From contig JBIKTM010000010.1 in the NCBI GenBank assembly GCA_044348085.1, positions 6,569-70,568 on the forward strand: a DNA stretch of 64,000 bases, in the 5' to 3' direction. The stretch is from Verrucolacustris sp044348085 (GTDB taxonomy: Bacteria > Verrucomicrobiota > Verrucomicrobiia > Methylacidiphilales > Verrucolacustridaceae). How positions within the stretch are numbered: the first letter of the stretch is position 1; each line of letters starts with the position of its first letter. Below the pieces are notes generated by a model, which did not search any database, was not told where the DNA came from, and saw only the letters and a list, made by a program, of their open reading frames with translations. Shown in pieces: positions 8,223 to 16,964 of this stretch. The translations under genes and the position numbers were made by a program.

Positions 8223-8837
8223 TCACTCCTTTTTTTTACCCGCTCCCCAAATCAAACCGCCGACTATCAAAACCACTAATCCAATCAGAACCAAACTCCC
8301 CTGCCCCACCCACTGCTCCGCTAATCTCGCGGCCGCCGGCGTACGGGCAAATCGTTCCCCCGCCACCGCACTGAGCCAGATCCATAAAGGGGCGTAAACC
8401 AGGGCACCCACCGCATTCAGACCTAAAAACTTTTTCAGATCCATCTGGTGCCTCCCTGCAAAAAAGAAAACCCCGAACCGGACCGCAGGAATAAATCGCC
8501 CCAGAAAAACCGTCTTCATCCCATGCTTCTCGAATAGGTGCTCAATCTTTTTCTGTCTGCTCTGTGAAAAGACCACCGAGCCCAAGCGCGTTTGCAAAAA
8601 CCACTCTCCACCCCTTCTCCCTAAGAAATAAACCCATAAGTCCCCCGATAGAATTCCCGCCAAACAAGCCAGACACGTCATCCAGTAAGAAGACGTTCCC
8701 CAACCCACCGATAACCCACTCGCCACCAGTAAAGGCTCTTCCGGAAGAGGCACTCCCATGGCCGAAACAAAAAGAATTCCAAACATCGCCAGATAACGAA
8801 AGTCAGAGATCGCACTGATCAGAAGGTCGAGGGTCAT
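8223..8837 (-). CDS. DedA family membrane protein
   Basis: A 204-residue integral membrane protein of the DedA/SNARE-associated family. It has the N-terminal amphipathic stretch with VPLPEEPLLVASGL, the loop ILSGDLWVYFLGRRGG, and the signature FLGRFIPAVRFGVFFFAGR (family GRFxPxxR with essential Arg), followed by hydrophobic segments and a basic tail. Family members act as lipid scramblases or flippases, for example for undecaprenyl phosphate; the substrate here is not determinable. It converges on the lipoate-ligase-like gene with a one-base gap. Confidence 0.9.
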   Translation of the reverse strand: MTLDLLISAISDFRYLAMFGILFVSAMGVPLPEEPLLVASGLSVGWGTSSYWMTCLACLAGILSGDLWVYFLGRRGGEWFLQTRLGSVVFSQSRQKKIEHLFEKHGMKTVFLGRFIPAVRFGVFFFAGRHQMDLKKFLGLNAVGALVYAPLWIWLSAVAGERFARTPAAARLAEQWVGQGSLVLIGLVVLIVGGLIWGAGKKKE

Positions 8838-8896
8838 TGTAGTTAGGGGGTTTGCATTGTCCTTAACGCCTTTTTCACTAAAAAAAGCTAATCCCT

Positions 8897-10060
8897 ATGT
8901 ACCTGAATTTAGGCCTTACCGCCAAAGCTCTTTATTTGAACTACCTGGCACGCCCTTTCCAACTCAGACGCTGGGTGATCGTCACCTTCTTTCTTTTCCT
9001 GCTCTGCTGCTTCTGGGTCGTCGTAGTCATTGGGCGCTCCCTGGACCATATCCTTTACCCGGGCTTTCGCAGGCAAAAGATTCACAAGCCCGTATTTATT
9101 ATCGCCCCTCCCCGCAGCGGCACCACCTTTCTTCAAAAACTCCTCGCCAAAAATCGCGCCACTTTTGCCCCTGTCCTCATGTACCAAACCATCTTTCCCA
9201 GCATCACGATTCAGAAATTCATTCACTCCGTCGCCGCCGCGAGTCGCCAAAAAGGCGGACTTCTGTTCGACATCTCCTCATGGATCGAACGCCACTGCTT
9301 CGGAGGCTGGGACGGAATGCACAAAATGCGCTTTGCCGAACCTGAAGAGGACGACGGATTCTTCGTTTACACCTTCGTCACAGAGGCCATCTACCTCCTA
9401 TTCCCCTACGTCCGCGCGCTCTGGGGGGCTGGCTTTGCAGATGACCTCCCACCCCGCCAACGCCGTCGCCTCATGCGCTACTACCGCTCCTGCCTTCAGC
9501 GACACCTTTATCTCAATGGTCCCGATAAGATTCTTCTCTCCAAAGCCACCCAGCTATCCGGGTCGATCGAATCCATCCGCGCCGAATTTCCCGATGCCCG
9601 CATCATTAATATCTTACGAAACCCCGTGGAATCCATTCCGTCCCATATCAGCGTTTTTTATACCGTCTGGAACTGGGTCGATCCCAAGATTCAGAAGGAT
9701 GGACCTGAATCCAAAGAGTATGCCGAACTTGCTGCCGCCTGGTTTCTTCATTTGGAAAAATATGACATCACCTCTAAATCCGAATCCTACCTCCGTATTT
9801 TTTACACCGATCTTGTTCGAAAGCCCGATTTAGTCGCCCGCTCGATTTACCATCATTTCGGAATTCCCCTAACTGCCCGCGCAGCACGCCGAATCCAGAC
9901 CGAAACCAAGCGCGCCCTCGAATACAAAAGTTCGCACCGCTACACCCTTATGGAATATGGCCTCAATCGGGATTGGATAAGAAGGGAGGTCGGCGGCCTC
10001 ATGAAGCGCTATAAATTTCCTTTTCCACCCGAAACCGCCCCCCGCGGATCAAACCGCTGA
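8897..10060 (+). CDS. sulfotransferase family protein
   Basis: A 387-residue protein with a hydrophobic N-terminal anchor (about residues 25-45) followed by a PAPS-dependent sulfotransferase domain. The 5'-phosphosulfate loop is FIIAPPRSGTTFLQKLL and the 3'-phosphate motif is IINILRNPVESIPSH. This fits the Sulfotransfer_3 type found in bacteria, which modify carbohydrates or lipids; the acceptor is unknown. No PAPS synthesis genes lie in the window. Its 3' end overlaps the convergent nadE 3' end by 52 bases, both frames staying open. No Shine-Dalgarno is visible. Confidence 0.88.
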   Translation: MYLNLGLTAKALYLNYLARPFQLRRWVIVTFFLFLLCCFWVVVVIGRSLDHILYPGFRRQKIHKPVFIIAPPRSGTTFLQKLLAKNRATFAPVLMYQTIFPSITIQKFIHSVAAASRQKGGLLFDISSWIERHCFGGWDGMHKMRFAEPEEDDGFFVYTFVTEAIYLLFPYVRALWGAGFADDLPPRQRRRLMRYYRSCLQRHLYLNGPDKILLSKATQLSGSIESIRAEFPDARIINILRNPVESIPSHISVFYTVWNWVDPKIQKDGPESKEYAELAAAWFLHLEKYDITSKSESYLRIFYTDLVRKPDLVARSIYHHFGIPLTARAARRIQTETKRALEYKSSHRYTLMEYGLNRDWIRREVGGLMKRYKFPFPPETAPRGSNR

Positions 10061-11673
10061 GCCAACGGAATCCGCCGGCCCACACCAAACGCTTTCGTCG
10101 TCACCTTCAGCCCAGGCGCTGCCTGCCTCCGCTTGTACTCCGAAATGTCGATCTTCCGCACCATCTCCTCCGCCAACACTTTGGAAATCCCCTTTTTCAC
10201 CATCCCCTGAATCGAACCCTCATTCACCACATAGCTCTCTAAAATCCGGTCCAACTCTTCATACGGCGGTAAACTATCCTGATCCTTCTGGTCAGGTCGC
10301 AGTTCGGCACTCGGCGCCTTCTCGATCGAGTTTTTGGGAATAATCTCCCGCTCACGATTGATCCATCGCGAAATCCGGTACACCAACGTCTTGGGTACAT
10401 CCGCAATTACTGCCAACGCCCCGCACATGTCCCCATACAAAGTGCAGTACCCCACCGCCATCTCACTCTTATTTCCTGTCGTGAGCAGGAGCCGACCTGA
10501 ATCATTCGAAATTGCCATCAGCGTCATTCCGCGAATTCGCGACTGCAGATTCTCCTCCGTTAATCCCCCGCTTCTTCCCTCTCGGGCAGGCGCGATCGAT
10601 CGCAACATCGCCGCGAAAGTGTCCTCAATCGGAATTTTTTGGTACCGAATCCCCAACCGCTTTGCTAACGCCTCCGCATCCGCCAAGCTTCCAGCGCTCG
10701 AAAATCGACTCGGCATTGCTACCCCCAACACCTTGTCCTTTCCAAGCGCCTCGGCCGCAACAACCGCCACCAACGCACTGTCGATCCCTCCACTCAATCC
10801 CAGTACCACCTCCTGAAATCCACACTTCTGCAAATAATCCCTTGTCCCCAAAACCAACGCCTGAAACACCTGCTCTTCATCCCCCGCCCAGACCGGCTTC
10901 TCCTCCTTTGCTCTGGTATCCACCACCTTCACATCCTCCATAAACGCCGCCCCTCGCGCCAGCAACCCACCCTTTACTCCCACTCCCAAACTCTGCCCAT
11001 CAAACACCAGTTCATCATTCCCTCCCACCTGATTCACTTGAATCACAGGAATCTTCTCCCGTTTTGCCACTTCCGCCAAAAGCCGATAGCGCACCTTCTC
11101 CTTTCCAATGTTCCAAGGTGAAGCCGATAAGTTGATCAGCAGATCCATACCCTTTTTCGCCAACTCCCGCACTGGATCTATCCGATACCTTCTCTCAGGC
11201 CACAGGTCCTCATCATTCCAAATATCTTCACAGATCGTTACCCCCACCCGCTTTCCTGCGATCCTCACACTCCCCACCTTATCCCCAGCCTCGAAATACC
11301 TGTCCTCATCAAATACATCGTAGGTCGGCAACAAAATCTTCCGTGCCACTGCTCGTGTCTTTCCCATCTCCACTAAAAAAGCCGTGTTGTATAACGGCCT
11401 GCCCGCCTTTTGATTTGTTTTCTCAATCCCCCCGATCAATAGCGGCACTTTGCCCACCCTCTTTGCCACCTCACGCAATGCCCGCTCGTGCGACTCCACA
11501 AAATCCCGCCGATTCAGAAGATCCCGGGGCGGATACCCGCACAACCCTAGCTCTGATCCCACACACAACTCCGCCCCCTCCCCAACCGCCCTCTCATACG
11601 CAGACACTAATTTTTCACTATTTCCCCTAAAATCCCCAACAGTAAAATTTAACTGCAAGATGCCTATCTTCAT
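10009..11673 (-). CDS. nadE: glutamine-dependent NAD+ synthetase
   Basis: Makes NAD+ from deamido-NAD+, ATP and glutamine. The 554-residue protein has an N-terminal nitrilase-type glutaminase with the triad Glu41 (SELGLCGYPP), Lys112 (ARKILLPTYD) and Cys148 (GVTICEDIW). The synthetase domain follows, with P-loop LGLSGGIDSALVA, TTGNKSEMAVGYCTLYGD and KAPSAELRPDQKDQDSLPPYEELD. It therefore can use glutamine rather than only ammonia. It converges on the sulfotransferase gene with a 52-base overlap and is divergent from hpnH. Confidence 0.97.
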   Translation of the reverse strand: MKIGILQLNFTVGDFRGNSEKLVSAYERAVGEGAELCVGSELGLCGYPPRDLLNRRDFVESHERALREVAKRVGKVPLLIGGIEKTNQKAGRPLYNTAFLVEMGKTRAVARKILLPTYDVFDEDRYFEAGDKVGSVRIAGKRVGVTICEDIWNDEDLWPERRYRIDPVRELAKKGMDLLINLSASPWNIGKEKVRYRLLAEVAKREKIPVIQVNQVGGNDELVFDGQSLGVGVKGGLLARGAAFMEDVKVVDTRAKEEKPVWAGDEEQVFQALVLGTRDYLQKCGFQEVVLGLSGGIDSALVAVVAAEALGKDKVLGVAMPSRFSSAGSLADAEALAKRLGIRYQKIPIEDTFAAMLRSIAPAREGRSGGLTEENLQSRIRGMTLMAISNDSGRLLLTTGNKSEMAVGYCTLYGDMCGALAVIADVPKTLVYRISRWINREREIIPKNSIEKAPSAELRPDQKDQDSLPPYEELDRILESYVVNEGSIQGMVKKGISKVLAEEMVRKIDISEYKRRQAAPGLKVTTKAFGVGRRIPLAQRFDPRGAVSGGKGNL

Positions 11674-11725
11674 ATAGATCTATCCACCAGATACTTAAGC
11701 AATCTATATCTTCCATCGGGTTCCG

Positions 11726-11753
11726 TTGACATATGCGATTGTATTTGTAGCCT
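11726..11753 (+). promoter_or_regulatory. possible promoter for hpnH
   Basis: A perfect TTGACA sits at 11726-11731 in the 93-base nadE/hpnH divergent gap. The best downstream hexamer at 16 bases is TAGCCT (11748-11753), a poor -10. The -35 match is good but the overall promoter call is weak. Confidence 0.25.
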
Positions 11754-11766
11754 CACTACTTCTTCT

Positions 11767-12783
11767 ATGCCAGTTCCTATTAGCCAAGCTTGGACAGTTG
11801 CCTCCTATGTTCTCGGACAAAAAATCCGTGGCAACAAACGCTATCCCCTTGTCCTCATGCTCGAGCCCCTCTTCCGTTGTAACCTTGCCTGCGCAGGTTG
11901 CGGCAAAATCCAGTATCCCGATCACGTTCTCAATAAAAGACTCACACCCCAACAGTGCTGGGACGCGGCGGATGAGTGCGGGGCCCCTATGGTCTCCATC
12001 CCCGGCGGTGAACCCCTCATCCATCCCGAGATCGATAAAATCGTCGAAGGCCTCGTCGCCCGTAAAAAATACATATACCTCTGCACCAACGCCCTCCTCC
12101 TCAAACGAAAAATCGATCTCTTTAAACCCACTAAATATCTCACCTTCAGCGTCCACATGGATGGACTCGAACCCGAACACGACGCCGCCGTCTGTCGCGA
12201 TGGAACCTACAAAACAGCACTCGAAGGCATTAAAGAAGCCGTCGCTCGTGGATTCCGTGTTACCACCAACACCACCCTCTTTGAAGGAGCCAACCCTGCC
12301 CGCGTCCGCGAATTTTTTGATGAAATGATGAAACTAAAGGTCGAGGGCATGATGCTCTCCCCCGGCTACAGCTACCAAAAAGCTCCCGATCAAGAACACT
12401 TCTTGGGCCGCGAGCGCACCAAGAAACTCTTCCAAGAAATTCTCAACCAACGAAAAAAATCGTGGAAATTCAATCTCTCCCCCAACTTCCTCGAATTCCT
12501 CCAAGGCAACGTGGATTACGACTGCACACCTTGGGGCAACCCCACCTTCAACGTCTTTGGTTGGCAGAAACCCTGTTACCTACTCCAAGACGGCTACGTC
12601 CCCACCTTCAAACAGTTGATGGAAGACACTGCTTGGGAAAATTACGGCCAGAAGAGCGGCAATGAGAAGTGCCGCGACTGTATGGTCCACTGCGGCTATG
12701 AAGCCAGTTCAGTCGACGACACTTTCGGTTCTCTCCCTGGATTCGCCCGCACGGTCAAAGCCGCTATCGCCTACGGAACCTGA
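11767..12783 (+). CDS. hpnH: adenosyl-hopene transferase (radical SAM)
   Basis: HpnH joins a 5'-deoxyadenosyl radical to diploptene, giving adenosylhopane, the first step to extended hopanoids. The 338-residue protein begins MPVPISQAWTVASYVL and has the radical-SAM cluster motif C38-x3-C42-x2-C45 (FRCNLACAGC). Family blocks include PMVSIPGGEPLIHPEI, YLTFSVHMDGLEPEHD and a C-terminal Cys-rich portion CRDCMVHCGYEAS. No squalene-hopene cyclase or other hpn gene lies in the window, so the rest of the pathway would be elsewhere. No Shine-Dalgarno is visible; the leader is CT-rich. Confidence 0.95.
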   Translation: MPVPISQAWTVASYVLGQKIRGNKRYPLVLMLEPLFRCNLACAGCGKIQYPDHVLNKRLTPQQCWDAADECGAPMVSIPGGEPLIHPEIDKIVEGLVARKKYIYLCTNALLLKRKIDLFKPTKYLTFSVHMDGLEPEHDAAVCRDGTYKTALEGIKEAVARGFRVTTNTTLFEGANPARVREFFDEMMKLKVEGMMLSPGYSYQKAPDQEHFLGRERTKKLFQEILNQRKKSWKFNLSPNFLEFLQGNVDYDCTPWGNPTFNVFGWQKPCYLLQDGYVPTFKQLMEDTAWENYGQKSGNEKCRDCMVHCGYEASSVDDTFGSLPGFARTVKAAIAYGT

Positions 12784-12809
12784 CCCCTCCGTCAGTTCCA
12801 CTCAACACT

Positions 12810-13208
12810 ATGCCTCAGGCCGAAAAGCACGCTTTACCGACTCACAAGCCGGGCTCGATCGAGGGCACGACGCTCACCTGTTCCGACGCCGCATCTCGTC
12901 GACATGCCCTCCAAACGGCCTTCGATTACCGTGGCGACGTCACTTTGGATATCGGCGGCGGCAAGAAGATCGTCGGATTTGTTTTTCGATACGACGAATC
13001 CCCTGGAGTGGTTCATATTTACATTCCTCAAGGCAAAGACTCGATTCCCCAAACGTTCCCAGCGAATGATGTCACCTCCGTTCACTTCACGGGTGAAGAC
13101 ACCGCATTTGGCAAATCTTGGGATGACTGGACGACGAAAGCCGAAAAAGAACGGGTGAAAGAGGCCGAACGTCTCGCCCGCGAAGCCGTCGCACGCGGCG
13201 AACTGTAA
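12810..13208 (+). CDS. conserved-looking hypothetical protein
   Basis: I do not recognise this 132-residue protein. The middle (GDVTLDIGGGKKIVGFVFRY through VHIYIPQ) looks like a small beta-barrel, and it is followed by FPANDVTSVHFTGED and a charged helical tail (TTKAEKERVKEAERLAREA). There is no signal peptide. It begins 26 bases after hpnH and is followed 9 bases later by another small unknown gene, so the three may be co-transcribed. The DNA is coding-like: the frame is fully open and codon use resembles its neighbours. Confidence 0.7.
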   Translation: MPQAEKHALPTHKPGSIEGTTLTCSDAASRRHALQTAFDYRGDVTLDIGGGKKIVGFVFRYDESPGVVHIYIPQGKDSIPQTFPANDVTSVHFTGEDTAFGKSWDDWTTKAEKERVKEAERLAREAVARGEL

Positions 13209-13217
13209 ACACACCCC

Positions 13218-13487
13218 ATGCGTCGCTGCATGGAGTGGACCGATAAGTCCGACGGCACTCGCCCCACCACCACCTACCGCGTCTCCCTTTTCTCGGGTGT
13301 CGTCCACTGGCAACGCAAAGAGAAAGATGCGGAAAAGTGGGAAACCCCAAAACTTCTTCCGACCGATGTTTGGGAACGACTTCTCGAGGAGGTCGATAAA
13401 CGCTATCAACGCCGTCGGGCCCGCCACGAAGACGTCCTTCTTGTCCGCACCGCCTTCCAGAAAGCCCCAAAACTGCCCCCTGCCTAA
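13218..13487 (+). CDS. hypothetical protein, 89 residues
   Basis: Unrecognised small basic cytoplasmic protein. It has two parts: a short beta-rich region (TTTYRVSLFSGVVHWQRKEK) and a helical, highly charged region (DVWERLLEEVDKRYQRRRARHEDV). It starts 9 bases after the preceding unknown gene and ends 45 bases before rplU. The start could instead be the ATG four codons in (13230). Confidence 0.55.
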   Translation: MRRCMEWTDKSDGTRPTTTYRVSLFSGVVHWQRKEKDAEKWETPKLLPTDVWERLLEEVDKRYQRRRARHEDVLLVRTAFQKAPKLPPA

Positions 13488-13532
13488 TCCTGCTCTTGCC
13501 GAACCCCCTTTTTTCCGATACTCTTTCTTCTT

Positions 13533-13856
13533 ATGGCAAACGTCGCCGTCATCCGCACAGGAGGCAAACAGTACAAGGTCAGCGAAGGCGAGACCCTTGA
13601 GATTGAACGCCTTACTACTGCCCCAGGATCCTCAGCAGAGTTTTCTGATGTCCTACTCGTTGTCCAAGACAGCAAGGTTCAAGTAGGCAAGCCCACGGTC
13701 GCCGGTGCCAAGGTCGTTGCCGAAGTTGTCACCCACGATCGCGCCCCCAAAGTCATCGCTTTCAAATATCGCCGCCGGGAAGGGTATCACCGCACCGTCG
13801 GCCATCGTCAGGCTCGGACTCGGATCAAAATTCAAAAGATCCAAGCCGGCAAATAA
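13533..13856 (+). CDS. rplU: 50S ribosomal protein bL21
   Basis: A 107-residue large-subunit protein. The start MANVAVIRTGGKQYKVSEGE and the C-terminal VIAFKYRRREGYHRTVGHRQ are diagnostic; the latter holds the basic rRNA-binding signature. It precedes rpmA by 14 bases, the conserved L21-L27 pair. The upstream leader is pyrimidine-rich with no Shine-Dalgarno. Confidence 0.98.
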   Translation: MANVAVIRTGGKQYKVSEGETLEIERLTTAPGSSAEFSDVLLVVQDSKVQVGKPTVAGAKVVAEVVTHDRAPKVIAFKYRRREGYHRTVGHRQARTRIKIQKIQAGK

Positions 13857-13870
13857 CCGAGGAAACCGTC

Positions 13871-14131
13871 ATGGCACATAAAAAAGGGCAAGGATCAACA
13901 CGCAACGGTCGCGATAGCCGCAGCCAACGCCTCGGAGTGAAATGTTTCGGCGGAGAAACCATCCCCGCCGGTTCGATCATTATCCGCCAACGCGGAACAA
14001 GATTTCAGGCAGGCCAAAACGTCGGTATGGGCCGAGATCACACCCTCTTCGCACTCTCCCACGGCCGGGTCCGCTTTGATAAGGGAAACCGCCGCATCCA
14101 TATCGATCCGTCTCCCGCCGCGGCATCCTAA
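13871..14131 (+). CDS. rpmA: 50S ribosomal protein bL27
   Basis: An 86-residue protein whose N-terminal tail reaches the peptidyl-transferase centre. It begins MAHKKGQGSTRNGRDSRSQR and continues LGVKCFGGETIPAGSIIIRQRGTRFQAG and GMGRDHTLFALSHGRVRF. No N-terminal protease-cleavage extension of the Firmicutes kind is present. A GAGG ribosome site precedes the ATG. In many bacteria obgE follows; here uvrA does. Confidence 0.98.
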   Translation: MAHKKGQGSTRNGRDSRSQRLGVKCFGGETIPAGSIIIRQRGTRFQAGQNVGMGRDHTLFALSHGRVRFDKGNRRIHIDPSPAAAS

Positions 14132-14162
14132 GCCGCCCCTCGGGCCCCCCTTGGCCCTTCCA

Positions 14163-16964
14163 GTGAGTCCCACGGACGATCTCCTCCGAATCCGAGGCGC
14201 ACGCCAACACAATCTCGCCAACCTATCCCTCGATATTCCTCGCCACAAGCTGGTTGTCTTTACTGGTCCGTCAGGGTCAGGAAAAAGTTCTCTCGCCTTT
14301 GATACCATCTATGCGGAAGGACAACGCCGCTACCTCGAGTGCCTATCCTCCCATGCCCGGCATCACCTCGCACAGCTTCCCGCTGTCGATATCGATACGA
14401 TCGAAGGCCTCTCCCCTACCCTCGCCGTTGAACAGCGCCAAGCTGGAGGCTCCGCCCGCTCCACCCTAGCCACTGCTACCGAAATCCATGATCATCTCCG
14501 CGTTCTCTTTGCCACTCACGGAACCCCTCACGATCCGAAAACAGGAAAAGCCCTTCTCTCTTTTTCCCCCCAACAGATCGTCGATCAGATTCTTGAAAAA
14601 GGGAAAGATCGTCCCGTCGTACTTCTCGCACCTTTGTCACATGCCGACCCTGCTCGCTTGAAAAAAGAGGGCTTTTTGCGTGTCCGTCAAAAAACAGAGA
14701 TCGTCGAACTTCAAGCGGACTCCACCCAATCCTCCATAGAACTAGTCGTCGACCGAATCACCCTTGCCCCCTCCGCTCGAGGTCGCTTGACCGACTCCGT
14801 TGAACTCGCCCTCCGCCTTGGACAAGGGAAAGTGCGCGTCGCCTTTACCAATAACGATTTCTCCAAAGTCCTGCCTCAACCTGAACTCTCCTTTTCCACG
14901 GAACCCCACGATCCAGATACAGGCACCGCCATTCCACGCCTCACCCCCAGACACTTCTCCTTCAATAGCACCGAGGGCGCCTGCCCCAACTGCTCCGGCT
15001 TAGGCACCTCCCTTTCCCCGGACGTAGAAAAGATTATCCCCAACTCCGCGCTACCTATCGAAAAGGGTGCTATCGCCCCATGGAATCGTGCTCATCCCAA
15101 AATGCGAGCCTTCTACAGAACTCTCGGACGCGAATTCACCCAGCACGCAAAGATTCCAACTCTCACCCCTTTCATGTCATGGCCAGAAAAGTGGAAAAAG
15201 ATATTCCTTCACGGCTCTGAAGGTCGACCCCTCTTTAAGAAAAAACCTTGGGAAGGATTGATTCCCGAACTCTCTCGCCAACTTGGCGAAGCCAAATCCG
15301 ACTCAGTCAGGCATCGACTCCAGCGCTTTTTCTCTACTGGTATCTGCACTCTCTGCTCAGGGACACGCCTTCAACCCTCCTCTCTCTCCGTAACTTTGGC
15401 GTCCCCCTCAGGCGAAACCCACTCAATCGCCTCTCTGTGCCAACTAACCGCCTCAGACGCTCTCCACTGGCTTACCCATCTCAAACCCGCCTCTGGCCCT
15501 GCCGCCCACTCATTCGTCCCTCTTCAGACAGCCCTCACCCAGCGCCTCTCCTTTCTCGAGCAGCTAGGACTGGGATATCTCACGCTCGATCGCACCATGG
15601 ACACACTTTCAGGTGGTGAATACCGCCGCACCCGACTCGCAACTCAGATTGGAGGAGGATTAACAGGTGTCCTCTATGTATTGGACGAACCCAGTATCGG
15701 CCTTCACCCATCTGAACACTCCCGCCTCCTCAACCTCCTTTTCCAACTTCGCGATCTCGGCAACTCCCTGATTGTGGTCGAACACGACGAGGAAACTCTT
15801 CGGCGTGCCGACTACCTGATCGAATTCGGACCTGGAGCCGGCACCGCAGGAGGCCAGATCACAGGCCAAGGCACTCCTAAAGAAATTTCTGCCCTTCCCC
15901 AATCCTTAACGGGAGCTTTTCTCTCTGGTCGACGTAAAATCAAAATCCCTACAAGAAAAAGCTCCTTCACCGATTGGCTTCACTTAAAAGGAGCTGCCAC
16001 TAACAACTTAAAGAAAGTGGACTTCTCAATTCCCTTAGGCGCATTCACATGTGTGACAGGCGTAAGCGGGTCAGGCAAAAGCTCCCTCGTCTTTGATACC
16101 TTGGCGAATGCTCTTCTGCGACACTTTGGCACTCCCTCCTCTGCCCCTCTCCCCGGACCATACCAATCTCTAGTAGGAACAGATTCTTTAACCCGAGCCG
16201 TCGTCATCGATCAATCTCCCCTGTCTCGCCAATCCCGCTCTCATCCCTTGTCTCTTCTTGGGGTCTGGGATGAGGTGCGAAAACTTTTCGCCTCCCTTCC
16301 CTCTGCCAAAGCGCGCGGTTTTGGCCTATCCCGATTCAGCTTTAACGTCCGGGGAGGCCGATGCGAAACCTGCTCAGGCTTGGGCGAAATTGCCGTTCAT
16401 TTACAGCTTCTTCCAGAGGCCATCGCTCCTTGCCCCGCCTGCGCTGGGGAAAGATATAACCGGGAAACGTTAACGATCACCTATCGAGGACACTCGATTG
16501 GCCAGATTTTGCAACTGCCCGTCGATCGCGCCCTAGAACTACTGCGAGCCATTCCACCCCTTGCCAATGCGTTAGGCGCTCTCCAAAAAGTCGGGCTCGG
16601 CTACCTCCCCGTTGGTCAGTCGGCCGATCGTTTTTCAGGAGGCGAAGCCCAGCGAGTCCGACTTGCGACAGCCCTGGCTCAACGAACACATGGACCCACT
16701 CTCTACCTGCTGGATGAACCCACAACGGGACTACACCTAGCCGAAGTTGAAAATCTGCTATCGGTTTTCTTCGATTTATGTAAATCAGGACATACACTTG
16801 TCGTCGTGGAACATCACCCTGACATTATGAGTCATGCGGATTGGATCGTGGAGTTAGGGCCCAGCGGTGGCCATCAAGGGGGACAGATAGTTACGAATGG
16901 AACCCCACAAGAGGTCGCTCGCAATAACCAGAGTGCCACTGGAAAGATACTTTCCGCCCGATGA
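14163..16964 (+). CDS. uvrA: excinuclease ABC subunit A
   Basis: Damage-recognition ATPase of nucleotide excision repair. I choose GTG at 14163, just before TDDLLRIRGARQHNL, giving 933 residues; an earlier ATG would overlap rpmA. There are two ABC modules: Walker A GPSGSGKSS near 35-43 and GVSGSGKSS near 632-640; signatures TLSGGEYRRTRLATQ and FSGGEAQRVRLATA; Walker B LYVLDEPSIGLH and LYLLDEPTTGLH. The C-terminal zinc finger CETC...CPAC (near 734-760) is intact. The first finger is half lost: CPNC near 274 remains, but the preceding CPxC pair is replaced by EPHDPDTG. Signature 1 has EYRR where EAQR is usual. A paralogous UvrA-like role cannot be excluded. The stop overlaps the next ATG (ATGA). 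Confidence 0.93.
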   Translation: MSPTDDLLRIRGARQHNLANLSLDIPRHKLVVFTGPSGSGKSSLAFDTIYAEGQRRYLECLSSHARHHLAQLPAVDIDTIEGLSPTLAVEQRQAGGSARSTLATATEIHDHLRVLFATHGTPHDPKTGKALLSFSPQQIVDQILEKGKDRPVVLLAPLSHADPARLKKEGFLRVRQKTEIVELQADSTQSSIELVVDRITLAPSARGRLTDSVELALRLGQGKVRVAFTNNDFSKVLPQPELSFSTEPHDPDTGTAIPRLTPRHFSFNSTEGACPNCSGLGTSLSPDVEKIIPNSALPIEKGAIAPWNRAHPKMRAFYRTLGREFTQHAKIPTLTPFMSWPEKWKKIFLHGSEGRPLFKKKPWEGLIPELSRQLGEAKSDSVRHRLQRFFSTGICTLCSGTRLQPSSLSVTLASPSGETHSIASLCQLTASDALHWLTHLKPASGPAAHSFVPLQTALTQRLSFLEQLGLGYLTLDRTMDTLSGGEYRRTRLATQIGGGLTGVLYVLDEPSIGLHPSEHSRLLNLLFQLRDLGNSLIVVEHDEETLRRADYLIEFGPGAGTAGGQITGQGTPKEISALPQSLTGAFLSGRRKIKIPTRKSSFTDWLHLKGAATNNLKKVDFSIPLGAFTCVTGVSGSGKSSLVFDTLANALLRHFGTPSSAPLPGPYQSLVGTDSLTRAVVIDQSPLSRQSRSHPLSLLGVWDEVRKLFASLPSAKARGFGLSRFSFNVRGGRCETCSGLGEIAVHLQLLPEAIAPCPACAGERYNRETLTITYRGHSIGQILQLPVDRALELLRAIPPLANALGALQKVGLGYLPVGQSADRFSGGEAQRVRLATALAQRTHGPTLYLLDEPTTGLHLAEVENLLSVFFDLCKSGHTLVVVEHHPDIMSHADWIVELGPSGGHQGGQIVTNGTPQEVARNNQSATGKILSAR

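Noticed and set aside
8857..9345. 162-residue plus-strand frame
   Set aside because: It overlaps the sulfotransferase in another frame; only the latter has the PAPS-binding motifs.
12834..13427. 197-residue minus-strand frame
   Set aside because: It is antisense to the two small plus-strand genes after hpnH and has no recognisable domain. Those genes fit the plus-strand operon spacing better, though the call there is not certain.
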